Shown piece by piece: positions 54,943-64,000 of a DNA stretch of 64,000 nucleotides (its first letter is position 1; every line of letters starts with the position of its first letter). The notes under the pieces were generated by a model. That model made no database searches and was not told the origin of the DNA. It saw only the letters and a program-made list of their open reading frames with translations. Both the position numbers and the translations under genes were made by a program. Source of the DNA: Paraescarpia echinospica (Eukaryota > Annelida > Polychaeta > Sabellida > Siboglinidae). The DNA is taken from NCBI GenBank assembly GCA_020002185.1, contig CM034532.1, positions 26,361,953 to 26,425,952 of the forward strand, given 5' to 3'.

Positions 54943-55992
54943 AACGTTGTCCGTCGGATCCCTCAAGTCCCTGCCGCCCTTGTGTCCACGGCGCCCGCCG
55001 TTTCCGGACTGTTCCGCACAATTCACGAGGAAAGACTCCTGGACGCGCCACGTCGCCCGCGGCAGTTGCTGCCGCCCAAAACGGAATGCCGAGGAGGCCG
55101 AGCTAGATGCGTTGGTGGTGAGTTAAACTTTATGTTGCGTTACTATACACTTTCGCCTAAAATGCCTTCTCCTACCTTCTTCCCACCAAAAAGGTGGCTC
55201 CTTCAAAACGACGGTTCCCCACTCATTTCCTCTAAAAAGGTGGTTCTCCTACACACTTCCGTCAAAATGGCGTCCCGTGTATCTTTACTTCCGCTAAAAT
55301 TACGACTTCCTATATACTTCCTATCAATATAGCGCCTCCCCTACGCACTTCCATCAAACTGGCGACCCGTATAACTTTACTTCCGCCAAAATAGCGGGTC
55401 CCTACGCACTTCCATCAAAATGGCGTCCCAGTATATCTTTACTTCCGCCAAAATGACGACTTCCTATATACTTCCTATCAATATAGCGCCTCCCCTACGC
55501 ACTTCCATCAAAATGGCGACCCGTATAACTTTACTTCCGCCAAAATAGCGGGTCCCTACGCACTTCTGTCAAAATGGCGTCTCCCACATACTTCCTGTCA
55601 ACATAGCCGATTCCTATCGATACATTGTCTACATATACTTATCGTCTTCCTATCGACTTCTCGTCACCGTAGTTATGGTCACATGACTTTTGGTCACATG
55701 ATTTCCCTACCATAGAGTCTGTAATATTTTATTATTCTTGTAGAAATTCATCAACGGGCCCTTGCCCCCTAGGAGACAACCAGCCCCGACAGCCACCGGA
55801 ACAGTGCCGGCGGCCCCGACTACCCCACCATCCCCGAAGCGTCAGAAGGTGCTGCCGCAGTATGCGTGCTGTATGTGCAATAGCACCTTCACCAGGCGCT
55901 GTGATTTACAGCGCCAGATCAAGAAGAGAAGGGCTACTGCCAAAGAAAGCAAGACAAGCAGCAGCAGGAGAAACATCAACTTGAAAAAGTAA
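54943..55992 (+). CDS. C2H2 zinc-finger gene, two exons joined in phase (54943-55117, 55744-55992)
   Basis: The first exon follows TTTTAG and ends at GTG|GTGAGT; it encodes PPFPDCSAQFTRKDSWTRHVARGSC, a C2H2/C2HC-type finger whose first Cys position reads Phe. The second exon follows TTGTAG at 55743 and encodes a Pro/Ala-rich linker, PSPKRQK and YACCMCNSTFTRRCDLQRQ, a second finger whose first His is Gln. The intron leaves both exons in phase 0, so the frame runs through to the TAA at 55990-55992. C-terminus is Lys/Arg/Ser-rich. A small nuclear DNA- or RNA-binding protein is likely if it is expressed. Two non-canonical fingers suggest either decay or an unusual fold. The true start is unknown. 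Confidence 0.5.
55150..55620. repeat. Intronic tandem repeat, 154-base period, rich in ACTTCC and AAAATGGCG
   Basis: TATATACTTCCTATCAATATAGCGCCTCCCC recurs at 55311 and 55465, a 154-base step, and shorter CTTCC(A/G)(T/C)CAAAATGGCG modules recur inside. AAAATGGCG occurs at 55264, 55417, 55510 and 55571. The repeat lies wholly inside the intron of the zinc-finger gene. Confidence 0.85.
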
Positions 55993-56019
55993 CGGTAAGT
56001 TGATCGTGTTTTTAAAATG

Positions 56020-56240
56020 TTTCAGGTCCTGCTACAAATCTCATTTATTTATATTTTGTATACCGTTATTAAAAGTAAACTTTAATTTTTTTTAGGCGCT
56101 GGTACAAATCTCATTTCTTTATTTTTTCTAAACCATTATTAAAAGTAAACTTGTATTTATTTCAGGCGCTGCTACAAATCCCGTCTCTATATATTTTGTA
56201 TACCATAATTAAAAGTCGTCTCGCGTTTATTTCAGCGCCA
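56020..56240 (+). repeat. Three to four tandem 65-base units, each ending in a splice-acceptor-like sequence
   Basis: Units contain TTTCAGG(T/C)(C/G)CTG.TACAAATC and end TTTAAAAGTAAACTT...TTTTAGG or TTTATTTCAG. Acceptor-like AG sites follow T-rich tracts at about 56025, 56095, 56166 and 56235. The last precedes candidate exon 56236-56369. Confidence 0.8.
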
Positions 56241-56369
56241 AGAAAAGGAGCGCGTCTCTCTGGTGCTGTCCCTGCTACCTCTACGGCACCCGTCGTGCCT
56301 CAGCAGCCACCAGCGCTATCGTCGGCAACCAAAGGGACTACGGAGAGTCATCTTTGAACATGTCAGGTA
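56236..56369 (+). other. Candidate downstream exon of the zinc-finger locus
   Basis: Preceded by TTTATTTCAG and ended by TGTCAG|GTATTA. One frame reads PRKGARLSGAVPATSTAPVV and PPALSSATKGTTESHL before a stop, an Ala/Pro/Ser-rich tail like that of the other exons here. Might be an alternative C-terminus, as a donor-like CGGTAAGT lies just after the stop at 55992. Confidence 0.35.
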
Positions 56370-56407
56370 TTATCACGGACCACGTCTCTATTTAGTACAC
56401 ATATCGA

Positions 56408-56414
56408 TGTGTGT

Positions 56415-56466
<52 letters not shown>

Positions 56467-56502
56467 GTGCGTGTGCGTGTGCGTGTGTGTGTGTGTGTGT
56501 TG
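56408..56502. repeat. (GT)n microsatellite
   Basis: About 95 bases of TG with CG variants. Confidence 0.96.
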
Positions 56503-56519
56503 TAATAAGAGACGTATAT

Positions 56520-57020
56520 CTTCCTCTTCATCTTTGTCCCATTTTTATGTGGGGTCGATGTATGATGACATTCGCCTCCATGCCGCTCGGTCGTACACTT
56601 CCTCCCCCGACAGTCCCTTCTCCCTGAGATCTGCCCTCACACTGTCTAATCACCTCCTCTTCGGCCTTCCTCTCCTCCTCTTCCCTTGCACTTCCATTCC
56701 CATCGCCCTCCTTCCTACATAATCCTCCTCTCTTCTCATCACATGCCCATACCATCTCAACCTCCTTTCTTGGACTTTCTTCGAGATTTCCCCCACTTTC
56801 GTTGTCCCTCTGATTCTTTCGTTTCTTATCTTGTCAAACTTTGTGACTCCGCACATCCATCGTAGCATTCGCATTTCTGCGACATCCAACTTCTTTTCCT
56901 GTGTCTTCTTTGCCGCCCATGTCTCCGCCCCGTACACCAGTGCTGGCCTTACCACTGTCCTGTACACTTTTCCCTTGATCTTCACGTTCATTCTTCTGTC
57001 ACACAGCACTCCAGACGAGA
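56520..57020 (-). pseudogene. Non-LTR reverse transcriptase, C-terminal end (minus strand)
   Basis: RMNVKIKGKVYRTVVRPALV, YGAETWA, MRMLRWMCGVTKFD and RRLRWYGHVMRREEDYVGRR, then a short frame change near 56640 to LREKGLSG-type sequence and an IDP(T) end near 56530. This is the usual end of a widespread animal LINE. Only the 3' part was inserted or kept. Confidence 0.88.
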
Positions 57021-57479
57021 GTCGTATATAATTTTAATTATTTTGAAAGACTGCTATGGCTGCCTTATGCTAGCAATATACTTGTAAGCCTTAGTCTACT
57101 GGCATATATTTTTTTATTTTTTATTTCTTATCTGTCAAAAATATTCCAGTAATAATATATGTTTATTATGATTCTCAGTGGGTATGTCATTTGGTGACCA
57201 ACGTCACTTTCTTTATAAGCATCACACCTGATGACCCTACAGGTAATGACGGTGTAGTCCTCCCCGAATATGTGCGAAACGACCTTGGTTTAAAATCTTT
57301 GGTCTGTGACATGTCCGGCACGGTAGACCTCCCTATGAAGATAACCTTTGCTTCTTTAGATGTCACACACTTTGTCGGGGAGCTGATATTCATCATATTG
57401 AACCTCATGTTGAAATCTTATATAACATATATAAAAAGGCCATAAACGATGCCCCACCTATGAAACATTTCCCTCTGTT

Positions 57480-59045
57480 TTAAGTTAAGTGATCTCTATG
57501 ACATTGAAAAGATTTTTCATATCAATATATATGTCTATAAATTACTCATTCATCACGACTATGATGACGACTCGGTAGAGAGTCATCAACTGAGACGTTC
57601 AACTCGTAAATGTTTTGATACTTTAAATTTGAATCTTTTTCAAACACAATTTTTATATTCACGATCTTAAAACATATACACCATCTTTCAAATGTATAAA
57701 ATGTGACAAACTTTGACATAGCCAATGGTCTTTAAAAAGACACCAGGAATCTTGCGAAGTGGAGATCAAGAGAATTTTCCATGGTGGTATATTTCACGTT
57801 CAGGAAACCATTTTTCAGAAAATAGATGAATTGGATATACAAATCGATGAAAAATACCGGTATTGTCCGTTTCGGGCCACATTTGATTTTGAATCTTATT
57901 TTGATACTACCAACTTATCGGTAAATAGTCACAAGGTCGAATGGTTGGCTCGCCACGAGGTACTAAGTATCAGTGTGACATATAATGTCCCTGGATATAA
58001 GGAACCACGCTGTTTTGTTAGTGAGGGAAATCCGAGCCAACTAGTCGATCGTTTTCTAAATTATCATAAGAGATAGAAATAAGAGATGCCGCTTACGAAA
58101 TTTTGAAAACACTTTATAATTTTGTTTTTGATGAATTAAACGAACAATTAACTATATTCAATCATTCCAGGCTAACCTTCTTGAACCTTCCTTACACGAA
58201 ATTCTAGATACCGGGACACCTTTACCTATAATCACTGAAGAACACATTTCAAAATTAATATATATATATTTCACGGATTTCGTAGAGAATTACCCGCCAA
58301 TGGCTTTATGTCGGAAAAATACGATTTGAACGTCATTAAAAATATATCACTTCCTGACAAACGACGTAGGTGACGAGACGGACGACACATCAAATAAAAA
58401 GTTTAAAAACTCCATGTTTGTGGTAATGCGTATCACTAATTTGATGTGTCTAAAAACAGCGACTTTAAGATTTTTGGGCATAAGAAACTACTGGGCTCCT
58501 GGTTTTAGTTGCGATAACTTTCTGAAAGCAGACGGGTGTACACACACTAAAGGTTACTTTCACTACGAGTGAGTGACTTCGCTGAGTAAACTTAACTGTG
58601 AATCCGTTCCTTCAAAGATAGCGAGTTGAAAAACGAAGATATTTCTGGCGAAAAACCGCGTACTGCGAATAAATTTGGCACGATCACGATATGAAAACTT
58701 TCCGTGATTTTCATATTTGGTATAACAATAGAGATGTCTTCCATTTCATAGAAGCTATCAAAACAGTTTTCTTTATACAAATTGCGCCACATAGACATGT
58801 TCTAAGATGGTATTAGTGTTCCTGGTCAAACCATGAAATTTATGTTTGGCACATTACTACGTGACATATATTTTAGTTTATTTAATAAAAAGGATATGTT
58901 AAAAAATGGCGTCGTAGGTGACCCCTCAATGCTATATCACCGCCACCACGAAGTCGATGTTGCACAAATTTGCTACAAATATTTCAGCGTTTGCCAACAT
59001 TCGCTAGGATTTTGGATTCTAAATATATATCAAATTAATTGACAA
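57480..59045 (+). pseudogene. Decayed Polinton-lineage type B DNA polymerase, N-terminal and exonuclease part
   Basis: In changing frames: DLYDIEKIFHINIYVYKL (about 57490), a zinc-finger-like CIKCDKL...LKRHQESC (about 57690-57760), YCPFRATFDFESYFD with the exonuclease FD.E motif (about 57865), ARHEVLSISVTYNVPGY, ELPANGFMSEKYDLNV (about 58285), LRFLGIRNYWAPGFS, a DMFKDG-like block and FSLFNKKD, VGDPSMLYHRHHEV (about 58910) and a degraded GFDANALYL-like polymerase motif A at about 59010, where it stops. More than six stops or frameshifts. It differs strongly from the polymerase tail at the window start, though the regions do not overlap. Region 57180-57440 may hold more of its N-terminus but was not recognised. 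Confidence 0.8.
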
Positions 59046-59143
59046 GTTGTTATATAAACTTTGAGGATGAAACAAAAAAATAACTTTTTCTCAACACGAA
59101 GAAAATGGATAACTCGCGTTTTCCCTTGAAATCCTTCATACGC

Positions 59144-59223
59144 ACATACATACATACATACATACATACATACATACGTACATACATACATACATACATA
59201 CATACATACATACGTACATACAT
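59144..59223. repeat. (CATA)n microsatellite
   Basis: About 19 CATA units with two CGTA variants. Confidence 0.97.
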
Positions 59224-59267
59224 AATAGTAGTCTCTCGTCGGCCGAGGAATACATTGCGCTGTGTGA

Positions 59268-59760
59268 TCATCTGTGGGTCACCGTGTGGCTCCGGAGACC
59301 AAAGTCCGATGGACACAAGCGGTTGCAGGTAGGACATGGAACACCCGTAGACTGGAAATGGGACGTTGGTGTCACTCTGTAACGCGTCTTACGTGCTGCT
59401 GCGAGGCGGTCATCCTCAAATTTTGCTGCTGCTCTCATGGACAGTGCGCACCAGTTGGTTCTGTCAGTCACCGCTTTCTCCAGTTGTCGAGGCTGAAGAT
59501 TTGCCCATTTCAGATTCGCATCTTAGAGCGTCCTTGCCTACGACTTCCGTGTGTCAGCTCCCCGTAGAACAACTGCCTTGGAATTCGTGCTTCGTCCAAG
59601 CGTATAACATGACTGGTCCATCGAAGCTGCGCTCGGAGGATATTGGCTTCGATGCGCGTGGCTTTGGCTCTGTAAAGGCCTTCTCGATTCGTGATCCTGT
59701 CCTGCCGGCGTTTGGTCATTATGGAGCGAAGAGAGCGTGTATGGACCTGTTCTAGTTTCC
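59268..59760 (-). pseudogene. LINE reverse transcriptase C-terminal end with terminal zinc finger
   Basis: Reading leftward: NREGLYRAKATRIEA, LRWTSHVIRLDEARIPRQLF, YGELTHGSRRQGR, then after a frame change TDRTNWCALSMRAA, and CPTCNRLCPSDFGLRSHTVTH, a C2H2 finger that ends many animal LINE proteins. One frameshift and some missing bases near 59510. Confidence 0.88.
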
Positions 59761-59765
59761 ATTTG

Positions 59766-60140
59766 CATTACCACCATCACCACCAACACCAGCACCAATG
59801 CCAACACTAACATCACCACCACCACAACCACCACCACCACCACCACCAACACCACCACCGACACCGCCACCACCACCACCACCACCACCACCAACACCAT
59901 CACCACCAGCACCAACACCACCAACAACAACACCATCACCACCAACACCACCGCCAACACCACCACCAACACCACCACTACCACCAAAACCACCACCACC
60001 GCCACCATCACCACCATCACCACCATCACCAGCACCACCATCACCACCAGCACCAACACCACCAACACCACCACCAACACCACCACCACCATAACCACCA
60101 CCACCACCACTACCACCACCAACACTACCACCACCAAGCA
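59766..60140. repeat. (ACC)n trinucleotide array with AAC variants
   Basis: About 370 bases of CACCAC/CACCAAC. All six frames are open in places, giving Thr/Asn, Pro or Val/Gly homopolymer-like products with no meaning as genes. Confidence 0.96.
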
Positions 60141-60819
60141 ACCAGTTTTCAATCGTAACAGAAATGTACACAACTGCACACGATAAATGTAACTATGACA
60201 TCCTTTTAGGCCAGGCAAGATTTCTGATTCTCTTCGTGGTAACTGTGTCACCAGACTGATCATGCGACATGAACTGGATTTGGTCGTTGACTTGAGACAT
60301 GAATGGAAGGCGCCTACCACCAGCCTGTGTCGGGAGTATAATCAGGTATCACACCCGTCTACTGTTTGATACAGAAGAAACATTACGAACAAGGCCTCTC
60401 TATCGAAATCGATTATCGGACAATGTAGTGCACAAACTATCTGATTAGTGGTAATCATAACGGTGATACATTTGATTAGTTGCTTTTTGGTGAATATCCG
60501 TTGTGTAAAATTAGCCAACCGGTGGATGAATACATTGATTAGTGAAGTTGGGTAAACACGAGTAAACAGAAGAACAACAACATTTTGTGATTACGCAAAA
60601 TGCTAACACGTGTCATGCAGCATTCATGGGCATAACAAATGTTTCGCCAAGACGAACGATACTTCATGGGGTCGCTTATGAATCCCTGAACGAAAGGCGC
60701 CCTTTAAACATGATACATACCTATGCTAGCTCAAGAGCAGTTAGATAACTTCCACCGCATTGAGCTTCCATTTGGAATACCAGATTTCTTTAATTTATAC
60801 GAATTTACGTAATATTCAG
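60141..60819. other. No gene seen
   Basis: Mixed composition; only short frames. Confidence 0.55.
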
Positions 60820-62160
60820 ATATAATGCGTGTGTGCGTGCGTGCGTGCGTGTGCGTGTGGGTGTGTGCGTGTGCGTGCCTGTGCGTGTGGGTGTGTGCGT
60901 GTGCGTGAGTGTGTGCGTGCGTGTGTGTGTTACACCCTTTGATGGTTTGAATACAAAAAGGATGAATGGCAAGAGTCAACATGGGTAAAGAAAATGGTGA
61001 ACAACCAAGGTTAACATATATATGTGTGTGCGTGCGTGCGTGCGTGTGTGTATAGCTGGTATATATTTTGTTTTACAGGGGTAACTGGAATGATCTCTGG
61101 AGCCATCTGCATGGCAAAATTACATTAACAAAATAACTATGCATGCAATGCACCCTATTGTTAGTTGATTGCAGCCAATTGTTGGCAAAATGACCATCTC
61201 TGTGACAATACAGATTACAATGGTGGAACCTTAGTAGGCGTTAATGCCAAACATGGCAGGTAGATAGGATTACTTTTTTAATTCATGTAAATAGTGCAGT
61301 TTTTCTACCCAAAGTATAGATTGGGTCTTACTGAGTAAAAAATATATTGAACTTCTTTCTCCCAGACCCCCGTTTCGATGGTAAAAAATTTTTTTTCCGC
61401 CATTCATAGTGTGACAGACGCGACGTTTTGAGGGACGGAATTGATTAATGCTTAGCTACTCGTTAACTGCAAATCACTGAATAATGATTTTGTATCTATC
61501 AATTGCAAATGGGTCAAGCACTGTATAGCATATTTTTTCATATTTTCTCATTTTAGTTTTTTTTTGTTGAAAATAGGGTGAGACAGACACGACATAAAGG
61601 GACGGATTTTTTTTCGCAGATTTCCCAAAATAAATTCTGCATGACTCATAATGTTTGTTATATTTCTTTTTCTAGAAATCAACTGAGGAATGTTTCTGTG
61701 ACATATACATATTTTTTTATTGTTTTAGTTAAGTTTTAGCTAATATAATGTTTTTCAGAGAGACTAGTACATCTACCGCCCAAAACTACAGTCTTTTGAA
61801 AAACAATGCCAGCTTCTCTTCGCAATAACTCAGCAATGGGTGGGAGTAGAAAGTTCGTTTTTTCACCCAAATATACCTTGGTGTATATATTCAATAAAAT
61901 AAAATAAGTGAAGGCCTGCAGATATTCCCGTAATTTTTGATTTTAGATTTGAAATGCTGTCATCAGAAGTTTTTACGTATTTATGCCAAAATATCCACAT
62001 TTTTAGGTCTTCAAATAGCTACGCAATAGGCAAATCTCGAAGAAACTTGCTAAAGTAATCGTTACTGACAGCTAAGACCATGGTTTATCCCTAACAAAAA
62101 ATAAATATTGGATATTAATTTTATAACTGAATGGCAAAGATTTAGAAAATGAAACTGTTC
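60820..62160 (+). repeat. Dispersed repeat R, copy 2 (uninterrupted)
   Basis: Begins with a GT-rich microsatellite (60826-60930) and matches repeat R copy 1 (28640-29204 plus 32739-33430) in the same order and orientation, with an extra TATA/GTGC insert at 61013-61050. Two GACAGAC(G/A)CGACA motifs lie at about 61421 and 61576. This copy has no LINE at the TTAACTG site (61469-61475). Confidence 0.88.
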
Positions 62161-62204
62161 AATTTTTCGTGACTTCACTCATATATGTAATATATGTATG
62201 TATG

Positions 62205-62240
<36 letters not shown>

Positions 62241-62875
62241 CATATATATATATATATATATAATATATTATAAAACATTCGTTCTCTGTTTGTATGTGCA
62301 CCCACATCTCCGTCAGGTTTGCATGTATCGAGCTGAAATTTTGCATGTGATATACCGGGCCCATTGGGATGGTTCGTAGATTTAGACAATTTCGAAATTC
62401 GTCCGGGTTGTGGAGAATTTTGGGGCTCAATATTTCAAAAGTATGTACGTGGAGTTTTTTTTATATCATCGTAACGATAATTATGTCATCTACAAATATG
62501 TCGCTGGATGTATAAAGAAATTTTGAATAATTTTTTAAGTTACTGACGTTTGAAAATCCTCAGCGCTTAACATGCACTAGGTCTACCTATCGTTGGTCAC
62601 GTCCGCACGCTTACAAGTAGCGCCCTCTTTCGCATTTCATATATTTCCTGTAGATGGAGCTATGTGTCATTTTGTCATTTAGCGTCGAAATGATCCCCCG
62701 TCAAGTTAGTGTAATATAAAAAGAGAGTGTCAAAAGTTATATTGGATATCTAGGAACACAACACACCTGTATGTTAAAACATTTCGTTATATGTTTGTTT
62801 GTGCACCCACATCTCCGTTAGTTTTGCATGTATCGGGCTGAAATATATATGTATATATAATATATATATATACAT

Positions 62876-62908
<33 letters not shown>

Positions 62909-64000
62909 GTGCAAATATTCATTCAATTGTTACTGGGCTCTCATTTGTATCTTTATCTTTTAATTCACTATGAGACGTTGTTGCTGTAGCATGTGATTCC
63001 GAAGAGATTCAACGGTGAAGTTGATTTCTACCACGGTTGGAACGACTACAATAACGGCTTTAGATGCGTGTTCATGGAATATTGGTGGGGGGAGTACCAT
63101 TGCCTTGCTTTTCACTGTTAGGAACCCATTGGGGTAGCGTAAAAATTATACAATATTATGTCAATATCGGCGAACTATGCATGGCCACTCAACAAAATGT
63201 ACTTGTTCATTGAAGGAAACGACAAACTTCACCAAGTCACCTCGCAATAATCTTAACACCTTCGGGTTGACCTCAGCGACTTCGGTGAGAAGTCTCGTTA
63301 CGCGAAATATTCAAACTTCGGTATCGCCGACGATGCGGGGAAATATAGGGCTTCCATCGGAGGGTATTCAGGGAACGCAGGTTGGCTTATTTCGCTGACA
63401 AACTTGTTGCAAATGTACATTAGAGTTTACCAAGGGATCTGCTGCTGGATCCTGAAAAGATGATTTTGAAACCGACAGTGGCGTCGGAGTGAAGCGTAAT
63501 TCCAGTTGAGGTTTGACAGTGACAGTATCTCTGCGTATAATTCAATGCAATGCATCTAAAATGAAAGTGAAACTGAACACACAATGGAGACATTTAACAA
63601 ACATATTCAAAGGGATTGTTTTGGCTATAGCACTTTCGATAGTATTGGAAACTAACAGTACGACTGTTGTACTAATAAATATAATTATACAAGTATCACA
63701 CCATCAACATATTAGTTATTGTTTTGGTTTTATAAATCACGCTTAATTATCATAGCTACGATAACAACTATGGTATGTTGTAGGCGACTCTTTTGGTTTT
63801 ATTATTGGTATCCGGTTCTCAACATAGGATGCCGACCATGATACGAACATTGGGTCTCATGCACTTATCTTCATACGGCAACAACCTGAACGGGCTAATA
63901 CAAACACGGAGTCACCACCACCTACCACCTTGCATGTGTTGGCAAACCTGGCGCGGTTACTACTACTTACTGAAGACGAGCGAGATGAAGATCAGACCGG
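62161..64000. other. No gene seen; TA arrays and a 70-base direct repeat
   Basis: TA runs at 62198-62262 and 62846-62910. GTGCACCCACATCTCCGT(C/T)AG and TTTGCATGTATCG.GCTGAAA occur at 62297-62340 and 62802-62844, each beside a TA run. The last 2 kb shows short frames only. Confidence 0.6.

Noticed and set aside
57191..57445. Host gene upstream of the polymerase relic
   Set aside because: An 84-codon frame with no recognised motif; may belong to the same relic but could not be assigned.
59538..60320. 260-codon Val/Gly-rich minus-strand frame
   Set aside because: Produced by the ACC array joined to LINE remnants.

Overview
This window looks like a piece of an invertebrate animal nuclear genome, probably a lophotrochozoan such as a mollusc. 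The organism call is an inference from its repeat types (CR1- and RTE-type LINEs, Ty3/gypsy elements, tRNA-derived SINEs, pogo-type transposase, many long microsatellites), AT-rich intergenic DNA and intron-like splice signals. No ordinary host housekeeping gene was recognised. The only host-like candidate is a small multi-exon C2H2 zinc-finger gene near 54.6-56.4 kb.

Bases 1-7620 hold the most interesting object: the right part of a Polinton/Maverick (adintovirus-like) integrated dsDNA element. Ten genes lie on the + strand with no visible stop or frameshift: the C-terminus of a type B DNA polymerase (cut by the window edge), a small glycoprotein-like membrane protein, an FtsK/HerA-type packaging ATPase, two conserved proteins of unknown role, a DDE integrase with a chromodomain, a two-helix membrane protein, a probable penton, a basic pX/mu-like core protein, a double jelly-roll major capsid protein and an adenain-like protease. 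Several genes touch or overlap, as in a compact virus. Two more relics of the same broad group lie elsewhere: a capsid-protease fragment between inverted repeats (48.36-49.72 kb, minus strand) and a decayed, zinc-finger-bearing PolB of a different lineage (about 57.5-59.04 kb).

From 7.6 to 11 kb there is a CR1-like LINE (minus strand) whose 3' part is missing next to the viral element. From 11.46 to 19.46 kb an old minus-strand Ty3/gypsy element is split inside its reverse transcriptase by a second, plus-strand Ty3/gypsy element (13791-18619) with 150-bp LTRs and a perfect CATGG target duplication. A third, much younger Ty3/gypsy element lies at 41821-46673 (159-bp LTRs differing at one base, GCACA target duplication). 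Other LINE pieces are at 26.0-27.1, 29.2-32.7, 35.8-36.9, 56.5-57.0 and 59.3-59.8 kb. A pogo-like transposase relic is at 21.8-22.8 kb and two related SINEs are at 23.9 and 34.8 kb.

The rest is satellite-rich or featureless. Notable items are a 1.8-kb minisatellite of 27-bp units with a higher-order period, long GA, GACA, CATG, GCCC, CA and ACC arrays, a 1.2-kb dispersed repeat that supplies an empty site for one LINE insertion, a MITE and a long foldback element at 52.57-53.2 kb, and a cluster of AGGTCA nuclear-receptor half-sites just upstream of the zinc-finger gene.
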